Made by a program: the position numbers and the translations under genes. The notes below the pieces were generated by a model. The model was not told where the DNA came from and did no database searches. It was given only the letters and a program-made list of their open reading frames with translations. Below are positions 8,119-16,638 of a DNA stretch of 64,000 bases, piece after piece (the stretch's first letter is position 1; each line of letters starts with the position of its first letter). The stretch comes from Streptomyces sp. ISL-1 (GTDB taxonomy: Bacteria; Actinomycetota; Actinomycetes; Streptomycetales; Streptomycetaceae): contig NZ_JAGGOI010000008.1 in the NCBI RefSeq assembly GCF_018614585.1, forward strand, positions 81,908 to 145,907. Reading direction: 5' to 3'.

Positions 8119-8634
8119 ATGAGCACCCCCCACGTCGTCGTGGTGATGGGCGTGGCAGGCACCGGCAAGACCACGATCGGTCCCCCGCTCGCCGCCGCAC
8201 TGGGCGTCCCGTACGCCGAGGGCGACGATTTCCATCCCCCGGCGAACATCGCCAAGATGTCCGCCGGCACCCCGCTCGACGACGCGGACCGGTGGCCCTG
8301 GCTCGACGCCATCGGGCAGTGGGCGCACGACCGGGCGGGCCTCGGCGGAGTGGTCTCCAGCTCCGCGCTCAAGCGGAGCTACCGCGACCGGCTGCGGGCC
8401 GCCGCACCGGATGCCGTCTTCCTCCACCTCACCGGCGACCGCGCGCTCATCGAGCGGCGGATGGCGGAGCGCAAGGGCCACTTCATGCCCCCCGCGCTGC
8501 TGGACTCGCAGTTCGCCACGTTGCAGCCACTGGGCGGCGACGAGGCGGGCGTCGCCGTCAATGTGTCCGGCACCCCGGAAGAAATCACCGAACGAGCCGT
8601 CGCCGCGCTGCGCCGGCTCGACAGCGCACGATAG
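8119..8634 (+). CDS. gntK: Gluconokinase
   Basis: A 171-residue kinase that phosphorylates D-gluconate to 6-phosphogluconate, feeding the pentose phosphate pathway. The P-loop GVAGTGKTTIG is at about residues 11-21. The gluconate-kinase signature EGDDFHPPANIAKMSAGTPL follows directly, then DRWPWL and the RKGHFMP lid segment. The length is normal for the family. ATG 8119 is preceded by GAGG at 6-nt spacing; the frame is open further upstream (8092), but that part has no RBS. It is the first gene of the gntKP operon, 14 nt before gntP. Confidence 0.93.
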   Translation: MSTPHVVVVMGVAGTGKTTIGPPLAAALGVPYAEGDDFHPPANIAKMSAGTPLDDADRWPWLDAIGQWAHDRAGLGGVVSSSALKRSYRDRLRAAAPDAVFLHLTGDRALIERRMAERKGHFMPPALLDSQFATLQPLGGDEAGVAVNVSGTPEEITERAVAALRRLDSAR

Positions 8635-8648
8635 CTAAGGAAGCCACC

Positions 8649-10046
8649 GTGACCAGTCTCAGCGTCGAGACGCTGGCAGCGGACGCCACCGAAACGATCA
8701 CTTCGGTCGGCAACGCGCAGTTGGGCATAGCCGTTCTCGCGGGCATTGCCGTCATCGTCCTGCTCATCACCAAGTTCAAGGTCCATGCCTTCCTGGCGCT
8801 GACCATCGGTTCCCTGGCGCTCGGCGCGTTCGCGGGCGCGCCGCTGGACAAGACCATCGTCAGCTTCACCACGGGTCTGGGCACGACGGTCGCCGGTGTG
8901 GGCGTGCTGATCGCGCTCGGCGCGATCCTCGGCAAGCTGCTCGCCGACTCCGGCGGCGCGGACGAGATCGTCGACACGATCCTCGCCAAGGCCGGCGGGC
9001 GCGCGATGCCCTGGGCGATGGTGCTGATCGCCTCGGTGATCGGGCTGCCGCTCTTCTTCGAGGTCGGCATCGTGCTGCTGATCCCGGTAGTGCTGCTCGT
9101 CGCCAAGCGCGGCAACTACTCCCTGATGCGGATCGGCATCCCGGCCCTGGCCGGTCTGTCCGTGATGCACGGGCTGGTTCCGCCGCACCCCGGACCGCTG
9201 GTGGCGATCGACGCCATCGGCGCCAACCTCGGCGTCACGCTGGCGCTGGGTGTGCTCGTCGCCATCCCGACCGTGATCATCGCCGGTCCGGTCTTCTCCC
9301 GGTACGCCGCGCGCTGGGTGGACATCCCGGCCCCCGAGAAGATGATGCCCGCCCGGCCCTCCGAGGACCTGGACCGTCGTCCCGGCTTCGGCGCGACCGT
9401 GACCACCGTGCTGCTGCCCGTCGTCCTGATGCTGGGCAAGGCGCTCGTGGAACTCGTCGTCGACGACCCCGAGAGCGGTATCCAGCGCGTCACCGACTTC
9501 ATCGGGTCCCCGCTCATCGCACTGCTCGCCGCGGTGATCGTCGGCATGTTCACGCTGGGCCGCGCGGCCGGCTTCACCAAGGACCGGATCTCCTCGACCG
9601 TCGAGAAGTCGCTCGCCCCGATCGCGGGCATCCTGCTGATCGTCGGCGCGGGCGGCGGCTTCAAGACGACCCTGATCGACGTCGGTGTCGGCCAGATGAT
9701 CCTGGACCTCTCCAAGAACTGGGCGATTCCGACGCTGCTGCTGGCCTGGCTGATCGCGGTGGCCATCCGGCTCGCGACCGGCTCGGCGACCGTGGCGACG
9801 ATCTCCGCCGCCGGTCTTGTCGCGCCGCTCGCGGCCGATATGTCGACCTCGCACGCGGCTCTGCTGGTGCTGGCGATCGGCGCGGGCTCGCTCTTCTTCA
9901 GCCATGTCAATGACGCCGGGTTCTGGCTGGTGAAGGAGTACTTCGGGATGTCGGTCGGCCAGACGATCAAGACCTGGTCGGTGATGGAGACCATCATCTC
10001 GGTCGTCGGCATCGGCTTCGTGATGCTGCTGTCACTCGTCCTTTAG
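8649..10046 (+). CDS. gntP: Gluconate:H+ symporter, GntP family
   Basis: A 465-residue membrane permease for gluconate, with 12-14 hydrophobic segments. It has the family's sequence features: GVGVLIALGAILGKLLADSG, the GLPLFFEVGIVLLIPV segment, HGLVPPHPGPL and RLATGSATVATISAAGL. It starts at GTG 8649, with AAGGAAG just upstream, 14 nt after the gntK stop, so the two are cotranscribed. The frame is open far upstream through gntK (an apparent 669-aa ORF), but only the part from 8649 is permease-like. No 6-phosphogluconate dehydrogenase gene accompanies the locus here. Confidence 0.92.
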   Translation: MTSLSVETLAADATETITSVGNAQLGIAVLAGIAVIVLLITKFKVHAFLALTIGSLALGAFAGAPLDKTIVSFTTGLGTTVAGVGVLIALGAILGKLLADSGGADEIVDTILAKAGGRAMPWAMVLIASVIGLPLFFEVGIVLLIPVVLLVAKRGNYSLMRIGIPALAGLSVMHGLVPPHPGPLVAIDAIGANLGVTLALGVLVAIPTVIIAGPVFSRYAARWVDIPAPEKMMPARPSEDLDRRPGFGATVTTVLLPVVLMLGKALVELVVDDPESGIQRVTDFIGSPLIALLAAVIVGMFTLGRAAGFTKDRISSTVEKSLAPIAGILLIVGAGGGFKTTLIDVGVGQMILDLSKNWAIPTLLLAWLIAVAIRLATGSATVATISAAGLVAPLAADMSTSHAALLVLAIGAGSLFFSHVNDAGFWLVKEYFGMSVGQTIKTWSVMETIISVVGIGFVMLLSLVL

Positions 10047-10058
10047 GTACTGGACCGG

Positions 10059-10721
10059 CTACTCGTCCTTCAGCCACAGCGGATGCTCCCGCTCCGCCCA
10101 CGGGCGCTCGACCGACCCGGTACGCATACCCCTGCGTGACTCCGGGTCGGCGAGCGCCATCCCAATGTGTCCGAAGAGCACGATGCCGACGGCGAGCGAG
10201 AGCCAGTCGTGCACAAAGGTCGCGCTCGTACGCCACACCAGCGGCGCGAGCGAGGTGAACCACATCAGCAGCCCGGTCGCAAGCATCACCAAAACCGCTC
10301 CCGCGATCCACGCCGAGTAGACCTTCTGCCCGGCGTTGAACTTGCCCGCGGGACGGGACTCGGGCCGGTGATCGCGCCGCCCTACCGCGCGCAGCCACGT
10401 CCGGTCGTGCCGCCCGAAGCGGTTCAGCCTGCGCAGATCGGCACGGAAGGCGCGCGAGCAGAGCCCGAGCAGGAACGGCACGGGGAGCAGCAGCCCCGAC
10501 CACTCGTGGACGGTGACCACCAGATAGCGGCGGCCGACGAGTTCGGCGATCTGCGGTACGTACAGGGCCGCGGCGGTCGCCACGCACAGCAGCATCAGAG
10601 CGGCCGTCGTGCGGTGCACCCAGCGCTCGGCGCGGCTGAACCGCCGTACGCGCGGGGGCCGTTCAGACGGTGGGGGTGTCGCTGCGGCCGTTGGACCGGC
10701 CGACCCAGGCGTCGACGTCAT
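10059..10721 (-). CDS. Cytochrome b domain membrane partner of the molybdoenzyme
   Basis: A 220-residue integral membrane protein with four hydrophobic helices and histidines placed for b-type heme (WVHRTTAALMLL, VTVHEWSGLLLPV, TFVHDWLSLAVG, FGHIGMAL). It should pass quinone-derived electrons to, or from, the upstream molybdoenzyme, as MsrQ does for MsrP. Its ATG (10721) lies inside the end of the molybdoenzyme gene, a 59-bp overlap, which argues for coupled synthesis. The frame continues open upstream, but that part is only the shadow of the neighbouring gene. The C-terminus (WAEREHPLWLKDE) is cytosolic. Confidence 0.82.
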   Translation of the reverse strand: MTSTPGSAGPTAAATPPPSERPPRVRRFSRAERWVHRTTAALMLLCVATAAALYVPQIAELVGRRYLVVTVHEWSGLLLPVPFLLGLCSRAFRADLRRLNRFGRHDRTWLRAVGRRDHRPESRPAGKFNAGQKVYSAWIAGAVLVMLATGLLMWFTSLAPLVWRTSATFVHDWLSLAVGIVLFGHIGMALADPESRRGMRTGSVERPWAEREHPLWLKDE

Positions 10722-11388
10722 ATCCCCGCTCCTCCCAGTAGCCGGGCTGGACGTCGGAGGTGACGGTGATCCCGGAGAGCCATTTCGCCGACTTGTAGAA
10801 GTACATCGGCGCGACATACAGCCGGACCGGGCCGCCGTGCGAATGGCTGACCGGCTTGTCCTGCATCCGCAGACAGACCAGCACATCGTCGCGGCGCGCC
10901 TGCGGGAGCGTGAGGCTCTCGCTGTAGGTGCCGTCGAAGCAGGTGAAGCGGATCGCCTTGCCCTGCGGGCGTACACCGGCGGCGTCCAGCAGCAGCGACA
11001 GCTTGACGCCCGAGAAGGCGGTGTCGGGGACGCGCCAGCCGGTGACGCACTGGACGTCGCGTACGACACGGGTCTGCGGCAGATTGCGCAGCGCGTCAAG
11101 GGTGTACGTCGCGGGGCGGTCCACCAGCCCGTCGACAGTCAGCCGGTAGCTCTGCTCGGTCTTGCGCGGCACGGAGGAGGCGACCGAGTAGTAGCGGAAG
11201 CCGCCGCCGTTGGGCAGCAGCCCGGAGAGCCCGGTCGGATCCTTGTCCGAGGCCGCGCCGAGGAACGATTCGAGCCCGCGCTGCAGATACGGCGCCCCCA
11301 CGACGCCGGCCGCGCCGAGCCCGAGCATGCCGAGCACCAAGCGGCGCCCGACAGGCGCGCCCTCGGAGTCGGGGTGGTGTGTGGTCAC
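10663..11388 (-). CDS. Sulfite-oxidase-family molybdopterin oxidoreductase, Tat-exported
   Basis: A 241-residue molybdenum-cofactor oxidoreductase of the SUOX/YedY superfamily. The N-terminus has a Tat-like signal (GRRLVLGMLGLGAAGVVGAP). The catalytic domain has the Mo-ligand cysteine in VVRDVQCVTGWRVP (about residue 115). HSHGGPVRLYVAPMYFYKSA is typical of the family's cofactor-binding region. It acts outside the membrane with the cytochrome b partner encoded by the overlapping downstream gene. The substrate is unknown: relatives reduce methionine sulfoxide or oxidise sulfite, and the usual MsrP family is longer. It starts at GTG 11388, with GAGGG immediately upstream. Confidence 0.85.
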   Translation of the reverse strand: MTTHHPDSEGAPVGRRLVLGMLGLGAAGVVGAPYLQRGLESFLGAASDKDPTGLSGLLPNGGGFRYYSVASSVPRKTEQSYRLTVDGLVDRPATYTLDALRNLPQTRVVRDVQCVTGWRVPDTAFSGVKLSLLLDAAGVRPQGKAIRFTCFDGTYSESLTLPQARRDDVLVCLRMQDKPVSHSHGGPVRLYVAPMYFYKSAKWLSGITVTSDVQPGYWEERGYDVDAWVGRSNGRSDTPTV

Positions 11389-11473
11389 CCCTCGATTCGA
11401 ACACTCGGGGCTGCCCGACGCCAGGGAATACGGGTACGCGTCAGACTTCCGTCACACTTCGTACGCTGGCCGC

Positions 11474-11896
11474 ATGGAGAACCGTGAACCGCTGAAGCCG
11501 TACCTGCTCGCCTACCCCGGGCCGCTGCGCGACCAGTTGGTGGCCGCCGTACTGTCCGGCCAGAAGGTTTCGACGACGGGGCTCCTCGCGGAGTACGAGG
11601 CCGAAAAGGAGGAGCTGCCGCCGGTCGGCGAGCGGTCGGCGCTGATCGACTCGGACGGGCGGGAGGTCGCGGTGATCGAGCTGACGGAGGTACGGGTGCT
11701 GCGGCTCGGGGAGGTCGATCTGCGGCACGCGCTGGACGAGGGCGAGGGGTACGTGTCGGTGGCGGAGTGGCGCGCGGGGCATGAGGCGTTCTGGCACGGG
11801 GACGAGATGCGGGAGGCGCTGGGTGACCCCGGGTTCGAGGTCGACGACGAGACGCTGGTGGTGGCGGAGCGGTTCCGGGTGACGGAGCGGTTCTAG
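11474..11896 (+). CDS. ASCH domain protein
   Basis: A 140-residue soluble protein with an ASCH fold (PUA-like beta barrel). Recognisable parts are the opening EPLKPYLLAYPGPLRDQLVA, the strand ERSALIDSDGREVAVIELTE with the following VRVLRLGEVD, and the acidic helix with AEWRAGHEAFW. ASCH proteins are thought to bind RNA or nucleotides; some relatives hydrolyse N4-acetylcytidine, but I cannot assign that here. The frame extends upstream to 11210 without homology. The ATG at 11474 is the natural start, divergent from the molybdoenzyme gene. Confidence 0.78.
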   Translation: MENREPLKPYLLAYPGPLRDQLVAAVLSGQKVSTTGLLAEYEAEKEELPPVGERSALIDSDGREVAVIELTEVRVLRLGEVDLRHALDEGEGYVSVAEWRAGHEAFWHGDEMREALGDPGFEVDDETLVVAERFRVTERF

Positions 11897-12205
11897 GCTG
11901 CGGGGCGGTTTTCCCGGGGCTCCGCCCAGCACCCCGCGCCTCGAACGCCGGCGAGGCTGAAGGTGCAGCCCGCCGGGGCGTGCCCCCGGGGCTCCGCCCC
12001 GGACCCTCACCCCTGCGGGAGTGGGGGGCACCCCCACTCCTCAATCGCCGGAGGGGCTCCATGGGAGCCCGTTGGGGGTCCCCCCGGACGAAGTCTGGGG
12101 GGAGATTGAGGACAACGGCCGAAGGGCTTACGGGGGTCTGGGGGGCTTGCCCCCCGTACGGGAAGGGGCGGGTGGGGGAACAGCGCCGCCGCAGGCGCCC
12201 CGCCC
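11897..12205. repeat. GC-rich intergenic repeat region
   Basis: About 309 bp without a gene. It contains short GGGGCTCCGCCCC-type palindromes and one copy of a dispersed palindromic element at 12070-12112, with core GGGGGTCCCCCCGGACGAAG followed by TCTGGGGGGAGATTGAGG. Related copies lie near 37945, 38963 and 46299. It separates two convergent genes, so it may contribute to termination. Confidence 0.7.
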
Positions 12206-13861
12206 CTAGCCGACCGCCTTCGCCGCCGCCCGCCCCGCCGCCCGCCCCGAAAATATGCAGCCCCCCAGAAACGTGCCCTCCAGCGATCTGTAACCATGCA
12301 CACCCCCACCGCCGAATCCCGCCGTCTCGCCCGCCGCGTACAGCCCCGGCAGCGGTTCGCCGCCCTCGGCCAGCACCCGGGAGGAGAGGTCCGTCTCCAG
12401 GCCGCCGAGCGACTTACGGGTCACGATGTTCAGCCGCACGGCGATCAACGGCCCGGCGCCGGGGTCGAGGATCCGGTGTGGCGTGGCCGTGCGGATGAGC
12501 TTGTCGCCCAGATACCTGCGGGCCCCGCGGATCGCCGTGACCTGGAGGTCCTTGGTGAACGGGTTCTTGATCTCCCGGTCGCGCGCGGTGATCTCGCGCC
12601 GCAGCTCCGTCTCGTCGATCAGCGGCTCCTTGGTGAGCGCGTTCATGCCCCGCACAAGAGCGGCGAGGTCCTTCTCGACGACGAAGTCCACGCCGTTGTC
12701 CATGAACGCCTTCACCGGTCCCGGCACATCCGCCCTGGCCCGCCCGATCACACCGCGGATCGACTTGCCCGTCAGATCGGGGTTCTGCTCGGAGCCCGAC
12801 AGCGCGAACTCCTTGCCGATGATCTTCTGGTCGAGCACGAACCAGGTGTAGTCGTAGCCGGACTTCATGATGTGCTCGAGCGTGCCGAGGGTGTCGAAGC
12901 CGGGGAAGAGCGGGACGGGCAGCCGCTTGCCCCGCGCGTCCAGCCAGAGCGACGAGGGCCCGGGCAGGATCCGGATGCCGTGTCTGGCCCAGATCGGGTT
13001 CCAGTTCTCGATGCCTTCTGTGTAGTGCCACATCCGGTCGCGGTTGATGTGGCTCGCGCCGGCGCGCTCGGCGATGCCGAGCATCAGCCCGTCGACGTGC
13101 GCGGGGACGCCGGAGAGCATCTTCTCGGGCGGGGTGCCGAGCCGGTCGGGCCACTGGGCGCGTACGAGATCGTGGTTGCCGCCGATGCCGCCCGAGGTGA
13201 CGATCACCGCCTGGGCCCGGAACTCGAAGGCTCCGGCGACCTCGCGGCTGCTCGCTGTGCCGCGCGCGGCGTCGGACGGTTCGAGGACCTCGCCGCTCAC
13301 TGTGTCCAGCGCGCCGGCGTTGCTGCTCAGGCCCGTGACGCGGTGGCGGAACTTCAGCTGGACGAGGCCACGCGCCACCCCTTCCCGGACGCGCCGTTCG
13401 AAGGGGGCGACGACGCCGGGGCCCGTCCCCCAGGTGATGTGGAATCGCGGTACGGAGTTGCCGTGGCCGGTGGCGTCGTAGCCGCCGCGCTCGGCCCAGC
13501 CGACGACCGGGAAGAACCGCATCCCCTGCGCGTGCAGCCAGGACCGCTTCTCGCCGGACGCGAAGTCGACGTACGCCTCGGCCCATTGGCGCGGCCACCG
13601 GTCTTCGTCGCGGTCGAAGCCCGCTGTGCCGAGCCAGTCCTGGTACGCGAGGGCCGGGCTGTCCTTGATCCGCATCCGGCGCTGCTCGGGCGAGTCGACG
13701 AAGAACAATCCGCCGAAGGACCAGTGCGCCTGACCGCCGATCGACTGCTCCGGCTCCTGGTCGAGCAGGATGACCTTTCGCCCGGCGTCGACGAGCTCCG
13801 CGGTGGCCACCAGGCCCGCCAGACCTGCCCCGATCACGATCACATCAGCGTCGTACGCCAT
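12206..13861 (-). CDS. FAD-binding dehydrogenase (fumarate reductase/KstD-like flavoprotein)
   Basis: A 551-residue flavoprotein of the FAD_binding_2 family (succinate dehydrogenase / 3-ketosteroid dehydrogenase relatives). The N-terminal dinucleotide-binding motif is VIVIGAGLAGLVATAEL, followed by the ribose-binding Glu in LLDQEPEQSIGGQAHWSFGG. A second FAD contact is AVIVTSGGIGGNHDL, and the C-terminal FAD loop is GLYAAGETAGFGGGGVHGY. It starts at ATG 13861 (MAYDADVIV), with AAGGA 8 nt upstream. In-frame upstream starts lack spacing. It is widespread in Streptomyces and usually annotated only as FAD-binding dehydrogenase; a true steroid substrate is unproven. It is a single-gene unit. Confidence 0.83.
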   Translation of the reverse strand: MAYDADVIVIGAGLAGLVATAELVDAGRKVILLDQEPEQSIGGQAHWSFGGLFFVDSPEQRRMRIKDSPALAYQDWLGTAGFDRDEDRWPRQWAEAYVDFASGEKRSWLHAQGMRFFPVVGWAERGGYDATGHGNSVPRFHITWGTGPGVVAPFERRVREGVARGLVQLKFRHRVTGLSSNAGALDTVSGEVLEPSDAARGTASSREVAGAFEFRAQAVIVTSGGIGGNHDLVRAQWPDRLGTPPEKMLSGVPAHVDGLMLGIAERAGASHINRDRMWHYTEGIENWNPIWARHGIRILPGPSSLWLDARGKRLPVPLFPGFDTLGTLEHIMKSGYDYTWFVLDQKIIGKEFALSGSEQNPDLTGKSIRGVIGRARADVPGPVKAFMDNGVDFVVEKDLAALVRGMNALTKEPLIDETELRREITARDREIKNPFTKDLQVTAIRGARRYLGDKLIRTATPHRILDPGAGPLIAVRLNIVTRKSLGGLETDLSSRVLAEGGEPLPGLYAAGETAGFGGGGVHGYRSLEGTFLGGCIFSGRAAGRAAAKAVG

Positions 13862-13956
13862 GGGTTCCATCCTTTTCGGGGGCCGGAATGCGATGGGACC
13901 GATCTTCTGTACGGGGCAGTAACTCGTCAACCGTTCGCCGGTGATTGGATTGGAGC

Positions 13957-14466
13957 ATGACTCCCGCTGACGAAATCCTGGACATCGTCGACGAGCAGGA
14001 CGAGGTGATCGGCCAGGCTCCCCGCGGCGAGGCGTATGCGCGCGGAATGCGCCACCGTTGTGTGTTCGTCCTGGCCACGGACGCGCAGGGCCGGGTCTTC
14101 GTCCACCGTCGTACCCCGACGAAGCTGGTCTTCCCTTCGCTGTACGACATGTTCGTGGGCGGCGTCGTCGGCGCGGGCGAGAGCTACGACGCGGCGGCGC
14201 TGCGCGAGGCCGAGGAGGAGCTCGGGGTCTTCGGACTCCCCCAGCCCGCAGCGCTGTTCAAGTTCCTCTACGAGAGCGGCGATCAGACCTGGTGGTCGGC
14301 TGTGTACGAGGTGCGCTGCGAGCTGCCGGTGAACCCGCAGGCCGAGGAGGTCGCCTGGTACGACTTCCTGCGGCCCCAGGAGCTGGAGCGGCGGCTCACC
14401 GAGTGGGAGTGGGTGCCGGACGGGCTCGCCGCGTACGAACGGCTGCGGGCGCACGGCGCGGGTTGA
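13957..14466 (+). CDS. Nudix hydrolase
   Basis: A 169-residue Nudix pyrophosphohydrolase of the isopentenyl-diphosphate-isomerase-like / YfcD type. The Nudix box GGVVGAGESYDAAALREAEE continues into ELGV (about residues 69-92) with all catalytic Glu residues. The lead-in EILDIVDEQDEVIGQAPRGE and RHRCVFVLATDAQGRVFVHR are typical of the YfcD subgroup. The substrate is unknown (nucleoside diphosphate derivatives are likely). It starts at ATG 13957, preceded by GGAGC. It is divergent from the FAD dehydrogenase, and 48 nt separate it from the next gene, so it may share a transcript with the DUF202 pair. Confidence 0.85.
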   Translation: MTPADEILDIVDEQDEVIGQAPRGEAYARGMRHRCVFVLATDAQGRVFVHRRTPTKLVFPSLYDMFVGGVVGAGESYDAAALREAEEELGVFGLPQPAALFKFLYESGDQTWWSAVYEVRCELPVNPQAEEVAWYDFLRPQELERRLTEWEWVPDGLAAYERLRAHGAG

Positions 14467-14514
14467 GTCGGGCACACCCGGGCGACCGACAAATCCGCAG
14501 GTAGGGTGCGACGC

Positions 14515-14913
14515 GTGAGCGACTTCGGACAGAGCCTGCGGCTGTGGTTCGCGCCCCGGCGGGTGCGGGAGGAGGGCCAGACCCCCGACTACCGGTTCTC
14601 GCTCGCCAATGAGCGGACGTTCCTCGCCTGGCTCCGTACGGCGCTCGCGCTGATCGGCGGCGGGTTCGCGGTGGATCAGTTCCTGCCCGACCTGCCCTGG
14701 GGAGTGCGTGCCGGGATGGCGCTCGGGCTGCTCGGCGCCGGTGTGCTGTGCGCGCTGCGGGCGGTCAATCACTGGGTGCGCTGCGAGCAGGCCATGCGGC
14801 GGGGTGAGGATCTGCCCGTGTCCCGGTTTCCGGTTCTGCTGAGTGTCGTGATCGCCGTGGTGGCGGTGGCGATGGTGGTGGTCGTGCTGTTCGGCTGGGA
14901 GGGCGGCCGTTGA
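14515..14913 (+). CDS. DUF202/YidH-family membrane protein (first of a pair)
   Basis: A 132-residue inner-membrane protein with three hydrophobic helices (about 37-52, 62-82, 98-125). The family hallmark ANERTFLAWLRTALALIGGG is at about residues 26-45. The function of the family is not established; plant and fungal relatives include SPX-associated proteins of phosphate storage. It starts at GTG 14515 with AGGTAGGG upstream. Its stop overlaps the TTG of the next DUF202 gene by 3 nt. Confidence 0.8.
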   Translation: MSDFGQSLRLWFAPRRVREEGQTPDYRFSLANERTFLAWLRTALALIGGGFAVDQFLPDLPWGVRAGMALGLLGAGVLCALRAVNHWVRCEQAMRRGEDLPVSRFPVLLSVVIAVVAVAMVVVVLFGWEGGR

Positions 14914-15227
14914 CGGCCGTGCCCGAGCGGGATCCGGGGCTGCAGCCCGAGCGGACCCGGCTGGCGTGGCGCAGGACCACGCTGGCGTACACCGTGGCGG
15001 CCGTGCTCGCGGCCCGGCAGGTGGCGGGCGGCGATCTGAGCGCGGCGGGGTTGGTCGCGGTGGCGCTGAGCGCGCTGGTCTGGCTGGGTTTCCTGTGGGT
15101 GGCCCACCGGCGGGTGCGCGAGCTGGGCGTCCGGCCCAGGCCGCGGGCGCTGTCGGCGGGGGCCGCGCTGGCGGCCGTGGCCTGTACGGTCGCGCTGGCC
15201 GGATTCGCCGTGGCGATGGTGGTGTGA
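14910..15227 (+). CDS. DUF202-family membrane protein (second of a pair)
   Basis: A 105-residue membrane protein of the same family as its upstream neighbour, with the equivalent ERTRLAWRRTTLAYTVAAVL motif and two further hydrophobic helices. The two genes overlap and are probably the halves of a hetero-oligomeric membrane complex; bacterial DUF202 proteins commonly occur in such pairs. The TTG at 14910 gives the coupled start; GTG 14919, in frame, is the alternative. Confidence 0.75.
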   Translation: MTAVPERDPGLQPERTRLAWRRTTLAYTVAAVLAARQVAGGDLSAAGLVAVALSALVWLGFLWVAHRRVRELGVRPRPRALSAGAALAAVACTVALAGFAVAMVV

Positions 15228-15296
15228 CCACAGGCAGGCGTCGAATACTAGCCTGGACAGCGAAAGATGCCGTGAATCGCATCAAAGGTGAGCATC

Positions 15297-15620
15297 ATGG
15301 CGGTTCTCCATCAAGAACACCTCAAGCACGAGCACACCCACGGTCCGGACTGCGGGCACCCCGAGGTCCCGCACGGCGACCACGTCGACTACGCGCACGA
15401 CGGCCATCTCCACAAGGCGCACTCCGGCCACTGGGACGAGTGCCAGCCCGGCGAGCATGTATCGCACAGCGGGCACGCCCATGAGCACGGGCCCCACTGT
15501 GGCCACCCCGCCATGGAGCACGGCGCCGCCCACGCCACTCCGCCAACTACGCCGCCTACGTCCACGACGGACACCGGACACCGGCACGCCGAGCACGAGG
15601 GGCACTGGGACGACCACTGA
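15297..15620 (+). CDS. Histidine-rich putative metal-binding protein
   Basis: A 107-residue soluble protein. About a quarter of its residues are His, with Asp/Glu and a few Cys. Two near-identical blocks contain HGPDCGHP (about residues 15-22) and HGPHCGHP (about 66-73). Between them lie DYAHDGHLHKAHSGHWDEC and HSGHAHEHG, and the C-terminus ends in HAEHEGHWDDH. There is no signal peptide or membrane segment. The composition indicates binding of zinc, nickel or copper: a metal store, buffer or chaperone. The ATG at 15297 has AAAGG 7 nt upstream; the ORF also opens at GTG 15288. No metal transporter is adjacent; a His-rich NicO transporter lies 39 kb away. Confidence 0.7.
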   Translation: MAVLHQEHLKHEHTHGPDCGHPEVPHGDHVDYAHDGHLHKAHSGHWDECQPGEHVSHSGHAHEHGPHCGHPAMEHGAAHATPPTTPPTSTTDTGHRHAEHEGHWDDH

Positions 15621-15716
15621 GCCGACCCTTGTGGGCACACGTGTCCGGCTTCCCCCGCGCCGACCGGACTGGCAGTCTCGTCCTGACCGGTTCGGCCTTG
15701 ACTCGGGGGAGCCCAG

Positions 15717-16628
15717 TTGTCCGCGACAGATCCGTACACCGTCCAGCTCACGCCGGAAGTGCACGCCTACGTCCAGCCGGACGGCGGCTGGTGTCTGAAC
15801 AACGCGGGATTCGTCAGCGACGGGGAATCGACCCTCCTCGTGGACACCGCCGCCACCGAGCGGCGCGCGCGGGCGCTGCGTGAAGCGGTCCTCGCGGCCG
15901 GCGTCCCGCTGCCGAGCACCGTCGTCAATACGCACCACCACGGCGACCACACCTACGGCAACGGCGTATTCGCCGAAGCGGTCGTGATGGGGCACGACTC
16001 CTGCCGCACCGAAGTGCTCGCGGCCGGGCACCAGCTCCATCTCCTGTGGCCGCGCACCGACTTCGGCGACATCAGGATCACCGCCCCCACCGTGACGTAC
16101 AGCGACCGGCTCACCGTCCATGCCGGAGACATCGAGGTGCGCCTCATCCACCCCGGCGGCGTGGCGCACACCCTCGGTGACACCGTTGTGCATCTGCCGG
16201 GGCAGCGGGTGGTCTTCACCGGGGACCTGATCTTTCAGGGCGGCACTCCGTTCATCCCGATGGGCTCGCTGAGCGGGTCGCTGCGGGCGCTGGACGTGCT
16301 GCGCTCGCTGGACGCCACGACGGTGGTGCCCGGCCACGGCTCTATCACCGACCCGTCCGCGTACGACGATACGGAGCGCTATCTGCGGTACGTCGCCGAG
16401 CTGGCCCAGCAGGGGCACGCCAAGGGGCTCACTCCGCTGGAGACGGCGCGCGAGGCGGACCTCGGGGTCTTCGCAGAACTGCGGGAGAGCGAACGGCTGG
16501 TGGCGAATCTGCACCGGGCGTACGCGGAGCTGGACGGGGAGCCGGAGGGCTCGCCGCTGGACCCCGTCGCGGTGTTCGGCGACATGGCGCAGATGAACGG
16601 CGGGGTTCCGGTGGCCTGCCACGCCTGA
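15717..16628 (+). CDS. Metallo-beta-lactamase-fold hydrolase
   Basis: A 303-residue MBL-fold protein. The metal motif is NTHHHGDHTYGNG (HxHxDH, about residues 74-86). Later ligands are the Asp in VVFTGDLIFQGG and the His in VVPGHGSI (about 205). The middle HPGGVAHTLGDTVVHLPGQR matches the subclass B2/quinoprotein relay arrangement seen in cyclase-like proteins. It could be a lactamase-like hydrolase of esters or thioesters; the substrate is unknown. It starts at TTG 15717, with GGGGGAG upstream. It is a different subfamily from the MBL gene coupled to mscR. Confidence 0.82.
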   Translation: MSATDPYTVQLTPEVHAYVQPDGGWCLNNAGFVSDGESTLLVDTAATERRARALREAVLAAGVPLPSTVVNTHHHGDHTYGNGVFAEAVVMGHDSCRTEVLAAGHQLHLLWPRTDFGDIRITAPTVTYSDRLTVHAGDIEVRLIHPGGVAHTLGDTVVHLPGQRVVFTGDLIFQGGTPFIPMGSLSGSLRALDVLRSLDATTVVPGHGSITDPSAYDDTERYLRYVAELAQQGHAKGLTPLETAREADLGVFAELRESERLVANLHRAYAELDGEPEGSPLDPVAVFGDMAQMNGGVPVACHA

Positions 16629-16638
16629 GCCCTGCCCC

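Noticed and set aside
8037..8648. Apparent N-terminal extension of gntP through gntK, suggesting a fusion
   Set aside because: The extension lies out of frame across the gluconokinase gene; gntP has its own RBS and GTG at 8649.
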